A stretch of 46,589 nucleotides of DNA, from the NCBI GenBank assembly GCA_023444445.1, contig JAEXMK010000196.1, positions 1 through 46,589 of the forward strand, given 5' to 3'. The position numbers were made by a program, and so were the translations under genes. The notes beneath the pieces were generated by a model. The model ran no database searches and was not told where the DNA came from. It saw only the letters and a program-made list of their open reading frames with translations. How positions within the stretch are numbered: the first letter of the stretch is position 1; each line of letters begins with the position of its first letter. This document shows positions 32,063-40,864 of the stretch, one piece after another. Source of the stretch: Pseudomonadota bacterium. Its GTDB lineage: Bacteria; Pseudomonadota; Alphaproteobacteria; Rhizobiales; Rhizobiaceae.

Positions 32063-32468
32063 CGTTCGGGGTCCGTTCATTCATCGTCTGCAGCGCCCGC
32101 TCCAAACTGGATTTGCTGCCATTGCGCAGCGGAATGAACGTCTTGCCGAATTTCTTGCAACCGGACTTCACCCGCAGACACGCATCATGGCTGATACAGT
32201 CGATCGGGCAGAAGACGCAGTCGACGGAGGGAAGCACGGTATCGATGCGCGACACCGCCTCACGCAGGCCGCCATCGTGGTGGATCAGTTCGGCGCCGAA
32301 ATTGCTGGCAATCTGACGAAGATGGGCAACCTGACAGTCACGGCCGCCGACGTAAAGAAAGCTTTTCGGACCGGAAAGCTGCTCTTCGGCGACGTCCTTT
32401 TCGGTCTGCGGTGAGCCCTTGCCCTGCTTGCCGCCGCGTTCGGCTTTCTTCTTTTCCTTGCGTGCCAT
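32043..32468 (-). CDS. DUF2325 domain protein
   Basis: A 141-residue protein. After a lysine-rich lead (MARKEKKKAERGGKQGKG) the DUF2325 domain begins at about residue 34: FLYVGGRDCQVAHLRQIA, then LIHHDGGLREAVSRID, and the Cys-rich VDCVFCPIDCISHDACLRV. The cysteines may bind a metal. GGTGAGGG precedes the ATG at 32468; upstream in-frame starts lack ribosome sites. The molecular role is unknown. Confidence 0.75.
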   Translation of the reverse strand: MARKEKKKAERGGKQGKGSPQTEKDVAEEQLSGPKSFLYVGGRDCQVAHLRQIASNFGAELIHHDGGLREAVSRIDTVLPSVDCVFCPIDCISHDACLRVKSGCKKFGKTFIPLRNGSKSSLERALQTMNERTPNDERRAQ

Positions 32469-32631
32469 TCCCTCACCTGCCGGTTGGTTTTTCATACCCC
32501 GATATTGGGCCCCGACGTTCGGGATGCCGGCACCATAATAAAGATGAGTTTTGGAGTAAAGTATAAAGGTGATAAATTTCCTCATGTTTTTATGCGGAGG
32601 GCTTATCACATAATCGCGCGAAGCCGGCCGA

Positions 32632-33273
32632 TCAGCCGTTTATCCGCAATCCACCCATGAAAAGCTGCTCCAGATGCCGGGCCGCATCCTCGAAACGTCC
32701 CTCGCCGCCGTTTTTGTCGCCCAGCACCGCCCGCACCTGCACATCGAAATCGGCATAGTGCTGGGTGGTCGACCAGATCGAGAAAATGAGGTGGTAAGGG
32801 TCGCATTTGGCCATCCGCCCGGCCTTCACCCAGGCGCGGATCACCTCGGCCTTCTCGTCCACCAACTGTTTCAGCGGGCCTTTCAGCTCGTCCTCGATAT
32901 GGGGCGCGCCCTGCAGGATCTCATTGGCGAATAGGCGGCTCTCCCGCGGGAAATCGCGCGACATTTCCAGCTTGCGGCGAATATAAGAGCGAATCTCGCT
33001 TTCGGGATTGCCCTCGGCATCGAAAGCGCGCAGCGGGTCGAGCCATGTATCCAGCACCCGCTCGATCAGGGCTCGGTGCATCGCCTCCTTGGTGCGGAAA
33101 TAATAAAGCACGTTCGGCTTGGACATGCCGGCCGCTTCCGCAATCTGGTCGATGGTGGAGCCGCGGAACCCATTCGTGGAAAAGACACTCAGTGCAGCTT
33201 CAAGAATCGCTTCCTGCTTTTCTTCCTGAATGCGGGTCCGCTTCTGTGTTTTCGCTGCGCGCGGTATGGCCAT
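32632..33273 (-). CDS. rutR: TetR-family regulator, RutR-like
   Basis: A 213-residue regulator. The N-terminal HTH is ILEAALSVFSTNGFRGSTID followed by QIAEAAGMSKPNVLYYFRTKEAMH; the C-terminal part matches the RutR/YcdC C-terminal domain (LDPLRAFDAEGNPESEIRSY, then EILQGAPHIEDELKG and FSIWSTTQHYADFDVQV). The ATG at 33273 is preferred to 33297. RutR senses uracil or thymine in E. coli and controls pyrimidine use. Here it is divergent from pyrimidine-degrading genes and a near-consensus box lies at 33408-33423. Self-regulation and control of the operon are both likely. Confidence 0.85.
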   Translation of the reverse strand: MAIPRAAKTQKRTRIQEEKQEAILEAALSVFSTNGFRGSTIDQIAEAAGMSKPNVLYYFRTKEAMHRALIERVLDTWLDPLRAFDAEGNPESEIRSYIRRKLEMSRDFPRESRLFANEILQGAPHIEDELKGPLKQLVDEKAEVIRAWVKAGRMAKCDPYHLIFSIWSTTQHYADFDVQVRAVLGDKNGGEGRFEDAARHLEQLFMGGLRING

Positions 33274-33407
33274 TATCAGCTCTCTGTTTCTTTTCAATGC
33301 AATTGCCGCTACAGTATGCTTAAAAAATGATCGCCGTTCATAGCTTAGGCAAAATTACTGCGATTCGTCACAAAATCCCTTGCTGACGCCATCGCGAATT
33401 TGCAATG

Positions 33408-33423
33408 TTTACCAGCCGGTCAA
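33408..33423 (+). promoter_or_regulatory. RutR-type operator
   Basis: TTTACCAGCCGGTCAA matches 12 of 14 defined positions of the E. coli RutR consensus TTGACCA-N2-TGGTCAA. It lies between the RutR-like gene and the amidohydrolase gene, 110 bases before the latter. Binding is predicted from known RutR sites. Confidence 0.65.
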
Positions 33424-33532
33424 TTTATCCATCATCGCCGCCACAAGGCAATGGCTGTTATCTTAACCGGCAAAAAAGGGAACGGCACAAGCTTTGCTTT
33501 GATAAAAACAAAACAGGTGAGGACGACACTTC

Positions 33533-34780
33533 ATGACGGCGGGTAAGAACTTGACGGTCAATGGCGACCGTCTGTGGGATAGTCTCATGGACATGGCGAA
33601 GATTGGCCCCGGCATTGCCGGCGGCAATAATCGCCGTACCTTGACGGATGAGGATGCCGAAGGCCGCAGCCTTTTTCAGCGCTGGTGCGAGGCGGCGGGC
33701 CTGACGATGGGCGTCGACCGCATGGGCACCATGTTCGCCACCCGCCCCGGCGAAGACCCGGACGCGCTTCCCGTTTACATCGGCAGCCATCTCGATACCC
33801 AACCGACGGGCGGCAAATATGACGGCGTGCTTGGCGTGCTGGCCGGTCTGGAGGTCGTGCGCAGCCTCAACGATCTTAACATCAAAACCAGACACCCGAT
33901 CGTCGTTACCAACTGGGCGAACGAGGAAGGCGCCCGCTTTGCGCCCGCCATGCTGGCGTCAGGGGTCTTCGCCGGCATTCACGATCTCGATTACGCCTAT
34001 AGCCGCACGGATACCGATGGCAAAACCTATGGCGAGGAGCTGAAACGTATCGGCTGGCTGGGTGAGGAAGAAGTCGGCGCGCGCAGAATGCACGCCTATT
34101 TCGAATATCACATCGAACAGGGGCCCATTCTGGAAGCCGAGAACAAGCAGATCGGCGTCGTCACCCATTGCCAGGGCCTGTGGTGGCTGGAAGTGACCCT
34201 GACCGGCAAGGAAGCCCATACCGGCTCCACCCCTATGGCCATGCGCGTCAATGCCGGCCTTGCCGCCGCCCGCATCCTCGAAAAAGTGCAGGAAGTGGCG
34301 ATGGCCCACCAGCCGGGGGCGGTGGCTGGCGTCGGCCAGATGATCTTCACGCCCAACTCCCGCAACGTGCTGCCCGGCAAGGTGGTCTTCACCATCGACC
34401 TCAGAACGCCGTCGCAGGCAAAACTCGACAGCATGCGCGCCATCCTCGAGCGCGAAGTGCCCGCCATCGCCGAAGAACTCGGTGTCGGCTGCTCGATCGA
34501 AGCCATCGGCCATTTCGACCCCGTCACCTTCGATCCTATCCTCGTCGGCCGCGTACGCTCCGCCGCCGAAAGACTGGGCTACAGCCACATGGACATCATT
34601 TCAGGCGCTGGCCATGACGCCTGCTGGACAGCACGGGTCGCCCCCTCGACCATGATCTTCTGCCCCTGCGCGGACGGGCTTTCCCACAACGAGGCAGAGG
34701 AAATTTCACCCGAATGGGCAAAAGCCGGCTGCGATGTGCTGCTACATGCCGTGCTGGAGACTGCGGAGATCGTTGAATGA
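33533..34780 (+). CDS. Zn-dependent M20-type amidohydrolase (beta-ureidopropionase/N-carbamoyl-amino acid hydrolase)
   Basis: A 415-residue cytoplasmic amidase of the HyuC/AmaB group. Metal ligands are seen in YIGSHLDTQPTGGKYDGVLG (His, Asp), NWANEEGARFAPAM (Glu pair), EYHIEQGPILE (His) and near the end SGAGHDACWTARV (His). Between them lies the lid/dimer domain with VTLTGKEAHTGSTPM. It would cleave N-carbamoyl-beta-alanine or related N-carbamoyl amino acids to the amine, CO2 and ammonia, the last step of reductive pyrimidine degradation. It is the first gene of the operon and overlaps the hydantoinase gene start (ATGA at 34777). Confidence 0.85.
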   Translation: MTAGKNLTVNGDRLWDSLMDMAKIGPGIAGGNNRRTLTDEDAEGRSLFQRWCEAAGLTMGVDRMGTMFATRPGEDPDALPVYIGSHLDTQPTGGKYDGVLGVLAGLEVVRSLNDLNIKTRHPIVVTNWANEEGARFAPAMLASGVFAGIHDLDYAYSRTDTDGKTYGEELKRIGWLGEEEVGARRMHAYFEYHIEQGPILEAENKQIGVVTHCQGLWWLEVTLTGKEAHTGSTPMAMRVNAGLAAARILEKVQEVAMAHQPGAVAGVGQMIFTPNSRNVLPGKVVFTIDLRTPSQAKLDSMRAILEREVPAIAEELGVGCSIEAIGHFDPVTFDPILVGRVRSAAERLGYSHMDIISGAGHDACWTARVAPSTMIFCPCADGLSHNEAEEISPEWAKAGCDVLLHAVLETAEIVE

Positions 34781-36234
34781 CTGCCACCATCATCAAGAAC
34801 GGGACCATCGTCACCGCCGACCTCACCTATAAGGCCGATGTGAAGATAGAAGACGGCAGGATCACCGAGATTGGACCCGATCTTGCCGGCGGCACCGTGT
34901 TGGATGCGAGCGGATGTTACGTGATGCCCGGCGGCATCGATCCGCATGTGCATCTGGAAATGCCCTTCATGGGCACCTATTCCGCCGATGATTTCGAGAG
35001 CGGCACGCGGGCGGCGCTGGCCGGCGGCACGACCATGGTGGTGGATTTCTGCCTGCCGGAGCCGGGGCAATCGCTTCTTGACGCCCTGCAGCGCTGGGAC
35101 AACAAGGCGACGCGCGCCAATTGCGATTATTCCTTCCACATGGCCGTCACCTGGTGGGGCGAACAGGTCTTCGATGAGATGAAGACGGTGGTTCAGGAAA
35201 AGGGCATCAACTCCTTCAAGCACTTCATGGCCTATAAAGGCGCCCTGATGGTGAACGACGACGAGATGTTCGCCTCCTTCTCCCGTTGCGCGGAGCTCGG
35301 CGCCATTCCCTTCGTGCATGCGGAAAACGGCGATATCGTCGCGCAGATGCAGGAAAAGCTGATGGCCGAGGGCAATGTCGGGCCGGAAGCACATGCCTAT
35401 TCCCGACCGCCTTCCGTGGAAGGCGAGGCGACCAACCGCGCCATCATCATCGCCGATATGGCCGGGGCACCGCTTTACGTCGTCCACACCTCCTGCGAAC
35501 AGGCCCATGAAGCCATCCGCCGCGCCCGGCAGAACGGCATGCGGGTCTATGGTGAACCGCTGATCCAGCACCTGATCTTGGACGAAAGCGAATACGCCAA
35601 TCCCGACTGGGATCACGCCGCCCGCCGGGTGATGTCGCCGCCCTTCCGCAACCGCCAGCATCAGGACAGCCTCTGGGCGGGCCTCGCTTCCGGCTCGCTG
35701 CAATGTGTGGCGACCGACCATTGCGCCTTCACGACCGAGCAGAAACGTTTCGGCCTCGGTGATTTCCGCAAGATACCGAACGGCACCGGCGGGCTGGAAG
35801 ACCGCATGCCGCTGCTGTGGACCCATGGCGTGGCGACCGGCCGGCTGACGATGAATGAATTCGTCGCCGTCACATCCACCAACATCGCCAAGATCCTCAA
35901 TATCTATCCGAGAAAAGGCGCGATCCTCGTCGGCAGCGACGCCGATATCGTCGTCTGGGACCCGGCGCTCACAAAGACCATAAGTGCCGCAAACCAGCAA
36001 TCGGCGATCGATTACAACGTCTTCGAAGGACAGCGAGTGAAGGGCCTGCCGCGTTACACGCTCTCGCGCGGGCTGGTCAGTGTCGAGGAAGGCACCATCG
36101 AAACGCAGCCCGGCCACGGCCAGTTCATCACCCGCGACCCCTACCCCGCCGTCAGCCAGGCGCTGTCCACCTGGAAGGAACTGGTGTCGCCGCGCAAGGT
36201 GGAACGCACCGGCATTCCGGCATCGGGCGTGTGA
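34777..36234 (+). CDS. hydA: Dihydropyrimidinase/D-hydantoinase
   Basis: A 485-residue metal-dependent amidohydrolase. It has GGIDPHVHLEMPF with the first His pair near residue 59, the carbamylated Lys in SFKHFMAYKGALM (about 150), HAENGD, PLYVVHTSCEQ, the metal Asp in VATDHCAFT (about 315) and NIAKILNIYPRKGAI. It opens 5,6-dihydrouracil or hydantoins to N-carbamoyl compounds, giving the substrate of the preceding amidohydrolase. Both reactions occur in sequence in one operon. The dihydropyrimidine dehydrogenase (first step) is not in this window. Confidence 0.9.
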   Translation: MTATIIKNGTIVTADLTYKADVKIEDGRITEIGPDLAGGTVLDASGCYVMPGGIDPHVHLEMPFMGTYSADDFESGTRAALAGGTTMVVDFCLPEPGQSLLDALQRWDNKATRANCDYSFHMAVTWWGEQVFDEMKTVVQEKGINSFKHFMAYKGALMVNDDEMFASFSRCAELGAIPFVHAENGDIVAQMQEKLMAEGNVGPEAHAYSRPPSVEGEATNRAIIIADMAGAPLYVVHTSCEQAHEAIRRARQNGMRVYGEPLIQHLILDESEYANPDWDHAARRVMSPPFRNRQHQDSLWAGLASGSLQCVATDHCAFTTEQKRFGLGDFRKIPNGTGGLEDRMPLLWTHGVATGRLTMNEFVAVTSTNIAKILNIYPRKGAILVGSDADIVVWDPALTKTISAANQQSAIDYNVFEGQRVKGLPRYTLSRGLVSVEEGTIETQPGHGQFITRDPYPAVSQALSTWKELVSPRKVERTGIPASGV

Positions 36235-36236
36235 TC

Positions 36237-36674
36237 ATGAGCAACGCGCCGAAACGCGAAATCCTCATCGCCGCCGCCATCCTGCTCAACGAGAAGCGGC
36301 AGATGCTCGTGGTGCGCAAGCGCGGCACCACGCAGTTCATGCAGCCGGGTGGCAAGATCGATCCGGGCGAAACCCCGGAACAGGCGCTTCACCGCGAGCT
36401 GGCCGAGGAAATCGGCCTGACGCTGCCCGAAAATGCCACGCGTTATGAGGGCGTCTTTCGCGAGGAAGCCGCCAACGAACCGGGCGCAGATGTCGTCGCC
36501 CATGCCTTCACCGCCAGGCTTCACTCCGAGGTCACCCCGCAGGCGGAAATCGAGGAAGTCCGCTGGCTCGATCTCGACCGCAACCCCGGCGTCACCATCG
36601 CCAGACTGACGGAAACCCAGATGCTGCCGCTGGCGCGCGCCGCACTGACGGAAAGTGAAACCAAGCTGCGATGA
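36237..36674 (+). CDS. Nudix hydrolase
   Basis: A 145-residue Nudix hydrolase with the box GGKIDPGETPEQALHRELAEEIGL (Gx5Ex7REUxEExGU, about residues 38-61). The N-terminus is ILIAAAILLNEKRQMLVVRK. Substrates of this family range from nucleoside diphosphate derivatives to oxidised nucleotides. Its place between the hydantoinase and the transporter ATPase gene suggests a link to pyrimidine nucleotides. ATG 36237 is 2 bases after the hydantoinase stop, and the end overlaps the ATPase start (ATGA at 36671). Confidence 0.85.
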   Translation: MSNAPKREILIAAAILLNEKRQMLVVRKRGTTQFMQPGGKIDPGETPEQALHRELAEEIGLTLPENATRYEGVFREEAANEPGADVVAHAFTARLHSEVTPQAEIEEVRWLDLDRNPGVTIARLTETQMLPLARAALTESETKLR

Positions 36675-37465
36675 ACCAGGCCTCTTCCTATTCCGTCGTT
36701 TCCGCCAAAAAACTGGGGCTTACCTTCGAAACGGGGGACGGCCCGGTGCACGCGCTGTCCAATGTCGATCTCGACGTGAAAAAGGGCGACTTCGTCTCCT
36801 TCATCGGCCCCTCCGGCTGCGGCAAGACCACCTTCCTGCGGGTTATCGCCGATCTTGAAAAACACACCTCGGGCGACATCACCGTCAACGGCACCACACC
36901 GGAAAATGCCCGCAAGGACCGGTCCTACGGATATGTCTTTCAGGCGGCGGCTCTTTATCCTTGGCGCAGCATCGAAAAGAACATCGCCCTGCCGCTTGAA
37001 ATCATGGGTTACAGCAAGGCCGAACAGCGCGAGCGCATCGACCGCACGCTCGACCTCGTCAACCTCAACGGTTTCGGCAAGAAATACCCATGGCAGCTTT
37101 CCGGCGGCATGCAGCAGCGCGCCTCCATCGCCCGTGCGCTCGCCTTCGATGCCGACCTGCTATTGATGGATGAGCCTTTCGGCGCGCTGGACGAGATCGT
37201 TCGCGATCACCTCAACGAGCAGCTGCTGAAGCTCTGGGATACGACCGGCAAGACCATCTGTTTCGTCACCCATTCCATTCCGGAAGCGGTTTATCTCTCG
37301 ACCAAGATCGTCGTCATGTCGCCGCGGCCGGGCCGGGTGACCGATGTGATCGAATCCACTTTGCCACGCGAAAGGCCGCTGGAAATTAGAGAGACGCAGG
37401 AGTTTCTGGCGATCGCGCATCGGGTGCGTGAGGGGTTGAAGGCGGGGCATGGTTATGAGGGGTGA
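36671..37465 (+). CDS. ABC transporter ATP-binding protein (NMT1/SsuB-TauB type)
   Basis: A 264-residue ATPase with Walker A FIGPSGCGKTTFLRV, Q-loop YVFQAAALYPW, signature PWQLSGGMQQRASIARAL, Walker B DLLLMDEPFGALDEIV and switch TICFVTHSIPEAVYL. The FGALDEIVRDHL segment is typical of nitrate/sulfonate/taurine and hydroxymethylpyrimidine importers. It pairs with the two downstream permeases and the binding protein. A palindromic repeat separates it from the first permease, which may weaken cotranscription. Confidence 0.9.
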   Translation: MNQASSYSVVSAKKLGLTFETGDGPVHALSNVDLDVKKGDFVSFIGPSGCGKTTFLRVIADLEKHTSGDITVNGTTPENARKDRSYGYVFQAAALYPWRSIEKNIALPLEIMGYSKAEQRERIDRTLDLVNLNGFGKKYPWQLSGGMQQRASIARALAFDADLLLMDEPFGALDEIVRDHLNEQLLKLWDTTGKTICFVTHSIPEAVYLSTKIVVMSPRPGRVTDVIESTLPRERPLEIRETQEFLAIAHRVREGLKAGHGYEG

Positions 37466-37494
37466 TGCTGGAAAAGACGCCGTTGCGGCAGGTA

Positions 37495-37654
37495 TTACCC
37501 CCCTCTGCCCTGCCGGGCATCTCCCCCACAAGGGGGGAGATCGACCTGCGGCGAGGTATCGCCCATCTCGAGGCTTGAGGGCAAAACGACGAGCGAGCCT
37601 CCTGCTGATCTCCCCCCTTGTGGGGGAGATGTCCGGCAGGACAGAGGGGGGTAA
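37495..37654. repeat. RIME-type rhizobial intergenic palindromic repeat
   Basis: Two near-perfect inverted 48-base arms (37495-37542 and 37607-37654) flank a 64-base centre. Each arm contains CATCTCCCCCACAAGGGG or its complement and CCCTCTGCCCTGCCGGGC or a variant. Short frames across it are not genes. It matches the general form of rhizobial RIME repeats. It lies between transporter genes and could act as an attenuator or mRNA stabiliser. Confidence 0.75.
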
Positions 37655-37702
37655 GCCGCACCCTCGGAGCAAACGTAACCCCCACCCACCGAGGGCGCCG
37701 CA

Positions 37703-38578
37703 ATGACCCTCCTCCGCCACCGCATCCTCCCCATCCTCACCGTCCTCCTCGCCATCCTCGTCCTCTGGCATCTCGCCGTCATCTACCTCAACATGCCCTT
37801 CGCCCGCGATCAGGCCACGCGCGCTGGCCAGACACCGGGCTTCCTAGAACTCCTGCCGCAAACCTTCGCACAGGAGCGCCCGGTCCTGCCCGCCCCGCAT
37901 CAGATCATCGCGGAACTCTGGGATACCACCGTCAACAAGGCCATCACCTCAAAGCGCAGCCTCGTCTACCACGCCGGCATCACGCTTTCGGCCACCCTGC
38001 TCGGTGTCGCCATCGGGGCGGTACTGGGAATCCTGCTGGCGGTCGCGATCATCCATAACCGCGCCATGGACCGCTCGGTCATGCCGTGGATCATTGCCAG
38101 CCAGACGATTCCCATTCTCGCCATCGCGCCGATGATCATCGTAGTGCTGAACTCCATCGGCATTTCGGGGCTGCTGCCGAAGGCGCTGATCTCGACCTAT
38201 CTCTCCTTCTTCCCCATCGTCGTCGGCATGGTAAAGGGCTTAAGAAGCCCCGAAACCCTGCAGCTTGACCTGATGCACACCTATAATGCCTCACCAGCGC
38301 AGATCTTCTGGAAGCTGCGCTGGCCCTCCGCCCTGCCTTACCTTTTCACCTCGCTGAAGATCGCCATCGCCATCGCGCTGGTCGGCGCCATCGTCGGTGA
38401 ATTGCCGACAGGGGCCGTCGCCGGTCTCGGCGCGCGCCTGCTCTCCGGTTCCTATTATGGCCAGACGGTGCAGATTTGGGCCGCACTCTTTATGGCCGCC
38501 GGTGTCGCCGCCATTCTGGTATCGATCATCGGCATCGCCCATGCCGCCGTCCTCAAGCGAATGGGAGCACGGCCATGA
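37703..38578 (+). CDS. ABC transporter permease (BPD_transp_1, NMT1/SsuC type)
   Basis: A 291-residue inner-membrane permease. TM1 is at 10-32 (ILPILTVLLAILVLWHLAVIY). A cytoplasmic coupling region is seen as LQLDLMHTYNASPAQIFWKLRWP. About six helices in all. A long periplasmic loop (FARDQATRAGQTPGFLELLP) follows TM1. It overlaps the next permease by four bases (ATGA at 38575). Together they probably form the channel for a pyrimidine-related substrate. Confidence 0.85.
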   Translation: MTLLRHRILPILTVLLAILVLWHLAVIYLNMPFARDQATRAGQTPGFLELLPQTFAQERPVLPAPHQIIAELWDTTVNKAITSKRSLVYHAGITLSATLLGVAIGAVLGILLAVAIIHNRAMDRSVMPWIIASQTIPILAIAPMIIVVLNSIGISGLLPKALISTYLSFFPIVVGMVKGLRSPETLQLDLMHTYNASPAQIFWKLRWPSALPYLFTSLKIAIAIALVGAIVGELPTGAVAGLGARLLSGSYYGQTVQIWAALFMAAGVAAILVSIIGIAHAAVLKRMGARP

Positions 38579-39447
38579 CGAACCCCGGTTGGTTTATCGG
38601 CGCGATCCTGTTCTGGCTTGCCGCCTGGGCCTTCAACGAATGGCTGGTGCGCCACGCCTTTATTTCTCCGACAGCGAAACGCATAAGCCGCCTCGCCGTG
38701 CCTGTTCTCTTCGGTTTCGCCATCATCGTGCTTTGGGAAGGCGTCGTGCGCGGCTTTGCCGTGCCGCCCATCCTGCTGCCGGCACCGAGCGCCATTCTCG
38801 CCCGCCTCTTCGGGTCGCTGCCGATTCTCTGGGCGGATTTCCGCCAGACCTTCCTCAAGTCGGTACTGACGGGTTATGTGCTCGGCTGCGGCCTCGGTTT
38901 CCTTGTTGCCATCCTCATCGACCGCTCGCCTTTCCTGCAACGCGGTCTTCTGCCCATCGGCAATTTCGTCTCCGCCCTTCCGGTGGTCGGCATCGCACCC
39001 ATTATGGTCATGTGGTTCGGTTTCGACTGGCAGTCGAAAGTCGCCGTCGTCGTCATCATGACCTTTTTCCCGATGCTGGTGAACACGGTGCAGGGGCTTG
39101 CCGCCGCCAGCCACATGGAGCGAGACCTGATGCGCACCTATGCCGCCGGCTGGTGGCCGACGCTGATAAAGCTGCGCCTGCCCGCCGCCTGGCCTTTCAT
39201 CTTCAACGCGCTGAAGATCAACTCCACGCTCGCCTTGATCGGCGCCATCGTTGCGGAATTCTTTGGCACGCCCATCGTCGGCATGGGGTTCCGCATCTCG
39301 GCGGAAATGGGCCGCAGCAATGTCGATATGGTCTGGGCCGAAATCGCGGTCGCTGCACTCGCCGGCTCCGGCTTTTATGGTCTCGTGGCGCTCGCAGAGC
39401 GGGCCGTCACCTTCTGGCATCCGTCCGTCCGTGGGGGACGAACGTAA
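38575..39447 (+). CDS. ABC transporter permease (BPD_transp_1, NMT1/SsuC type)
   Basis: A 290-residue inner-membrane permease. It has two N-terminal helices (FIGAILFWLAAWAFNEWLV and VPVLFGFAIIVLWEGVV), then LPAPSAILARLFGSLPILW typical of the SsuC/TauC group and the coupling loop MERDLMRTYAAGWWPTLIKLRLP. The start at 38575 is coupled to the previous gene. With 21 bases to the binding-protein gene, all four transporter genes are on the same strand. Confidence 0.85.
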   Translation: MTNPGWFIGAILFWLAAWAFNEWLVRHAFISPTAKRISRLAVPVLFGFAIIVLWEGVVRGFAVPPILLPAPSAILARLFGSLPILWADFRQTFLKSVLTGYVLGCGLGFLVAILIDRSPFLQRGLLPIGNFVSALPVVGIAPIMVMWFGFDWQSKVAVVVIMTFFPMLVNTVQGLAAASHMERDLMRTYAAGWWPTLIKLRLPAAWPFIFNALKINSTLALIGAIVAEFFGTPIVGMGFRISAEMGRSNVDMVWAEIAVAALAGSGFYGLVALAERAVTFWHPSVRGGRT

Positions 39448-39468
39448 ATAACGAAAAAGGGAACAGCG

Positions 39469-40461
39469 ATGAAAATGACACTTGCATCCATGCTTCTTGC
39501 CGGCGCGTCACTTCTGACTGCACTCAGCGCCCAGGCCGCCGACAAGATCACCCTGCAGCTGAAATGGGTCACCCAGGCCCAGTTCGCCGGTTACTACGTC
39601 GCCAAAGACAAAGGCTTTTATGAAGCCGAAGGCCTCGATGTCGATATCAAGCCCGGCGGCCCGGATATTGCGCCCGCACAGGTTCTGGCCGGCGGCGGCG
39701 CTGATGTCATCGTCGACTGGATGCCGTCTGCGCTTGCCACGCGTGAAAAGGGCGTGCCGCTCGTCAACATCGCCCAGCCGTTCAAATCGTCGGGCATGAT
39801 GCTGACCTGCCTGAAAGAAACCGGCATCAAGAAGCCTGAAGATTTCAAGGGCAAGACGCTGGGCGTCTGGTTCTTCGGCAATGAATATCCGTTCCTGTCG
39901 TGGATGGCGCATCTGAAAATCCCGACCACCGGCGGTGCAGATGGCGTTACCGTGCTGAAGCAGGGCTTCAACGTCGATCCGCTGTTGCAGAAACAGGCCG
40001 CCTGCATTTCGACGATGACCTATAATGAATACGGTCAGGTTCTCGATGCCGGCATCAAGCCCGAAGACCTCGTCACCTTCAAATATGAAGACGAAGGCGT
40101 GGCGACGCTGGAAGACGGGCTCTACGTCCTCGAAGACAAGCTCAAGGACGCCAAGTTCAAGGAGGACATGGTCAAATTCGTCCGCGCTTCCATGAAGGGT
40201 TGGAAATGGGCGGAAGAAAACCCTGATGAGGCAGCCGGCATCGTTCTCGAAAACGACGCCTCCGGCGCGCAGACCGAAAAACACCAGAAGCGCATGATGG
40301 GCGAAGTCGCCAAGCTGACAGCCGGCTCGAAGGGCGCGCTGGATAAGGCGGATTACGAGCGAACGGTAAAGACGCTGCTCGGCGGCGGCTCCGACCCCGT
40401 CATCACCAAGGAACCCTCGGGTGCTTATACGACCGAGATTACCGACGCGGCATTGAAGTAG
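39469..40461 (+). CDS. NMT1/THI5-like periplasmic binding protein
   Basis: A 330-residue secreted binding protein. The signal peptide is MKMTLASMLLAGASLLTALS ending AQA, then DKITLQLKWVTQAQFAGYYV, AKDKGFYEAEGLDVDI and GGGADVIVDWMPSALATR, the start pattern of NMT1/THI5-like proteins that bind pyrimidine, hydroxymethylpyrimidine or riboflavin-like ligands. AAAAGGGAA lies 5 bases upstream of the ATG. With the operon context, a pyrimidine, hydantoin or ureide ligand is likely. Terminator at 40479-40505 follows. Confidence 0.9.
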   Translation: MKMTLASMLLAGASLLTALSAQAADKITLQLKWVTQAQFAGYYVAKDKGFYEAEGLDVDIKPGGPDIAPAQVLAGGGADVIVDWMPSALATREKGVPLVNIAQPFKSSGMMLTCLKETGIKKPEDFKGKTLGVWFFGNEYPFLSWMAHLKIPTTGGADGVTVLKQGFNVDPLLQKQAACISTMTYNEYGQVLDAGIKPEDLVTFKYEDEGVATLEDGLYVLEDKLKDAKFKEDMVKFVRASMKGWKWAEENPDEAAGIVLENDASGAQTEKHQKRMMGEVAKLTAGSKGALDKADYERTVKTLLGGGSDPVITKEPSGAYTTEITDAALK

Positions 40462-40478
40462 GCGCGGAGCAAGACAAG

Positions 40479-40505
40479 ATCGCGCGGCGATGACCGCGCG
40501 ATTTT
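40479..40505 (+). terminator. Rho-independent terminator of the pyrimidine operon
   Basis: A stem ATCGCGCGG (40479-40487) pairs with CCGCGCGAT (40494-40502) around the loop CGATGA and is followed by TTT. It lies 18 bases after the binding-protein stop. Confidence 0.75.
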
Positions 40506-40864
40506 CGTGAATGACGCCCTATTAGGCGTTCTCAGAATTCCAGACCGCGCCGCGCACTGGTAACCCGTCTGTCGAATTACAACACCCGCACCCATACAAA
40601 AATGTATACCTAGCCCTATGGCTATGCGGATTGATTTGCACGGCAACAAGAATTACAGTCCCGCCGACAAGACTACCAAATTTGATCTTGTAAAAAAAGC
40701 ACGAGGCAAAGGTGCTTTAGATTCGCGTTGAGGGGCGTTTGAATCGGGAGGATCGAAAAGGAAGTATTGTGATCCCTTGTTTCACATTCGCCTTCGCATG
40801 ACCTTTTAAGATATGGCCCCGGGCCTGCAGGACATGCGAGCGGATATTGCGCGAGCCAAGACAC
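40506..40864. other. Intergenic region before RND pump
   Basis: About 360 bases, lower in GC. A 37-codon frame at 40618-40731 (starting MAMRIDLHGNKNYSPADK) is basic but has no clear ribosome site or known relatives in my memory, so it is only a possible small gene. The 100 bases before 40865 should hold the pump promoter. No regulator box was recognised. Confidence 0.3.

Noticed and set aside
34579..36117. 512-codon minus-strand frame opposite the hydantoinase
   Set aside because: Same cause; the hydantoinase on the plus strand is complete with metal ligands.
37386..37782. Open frames through the RIME-type repeat
   Set aside because: Both strands give similar proline/glycine-rich frames because the DNA is palindromic.
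40618..40731. 37-codon plus-strand frame before the RND adaptor
   Set aside because: Too short and without a ribosome site or known match; kept only as a note in the intergenic entry.
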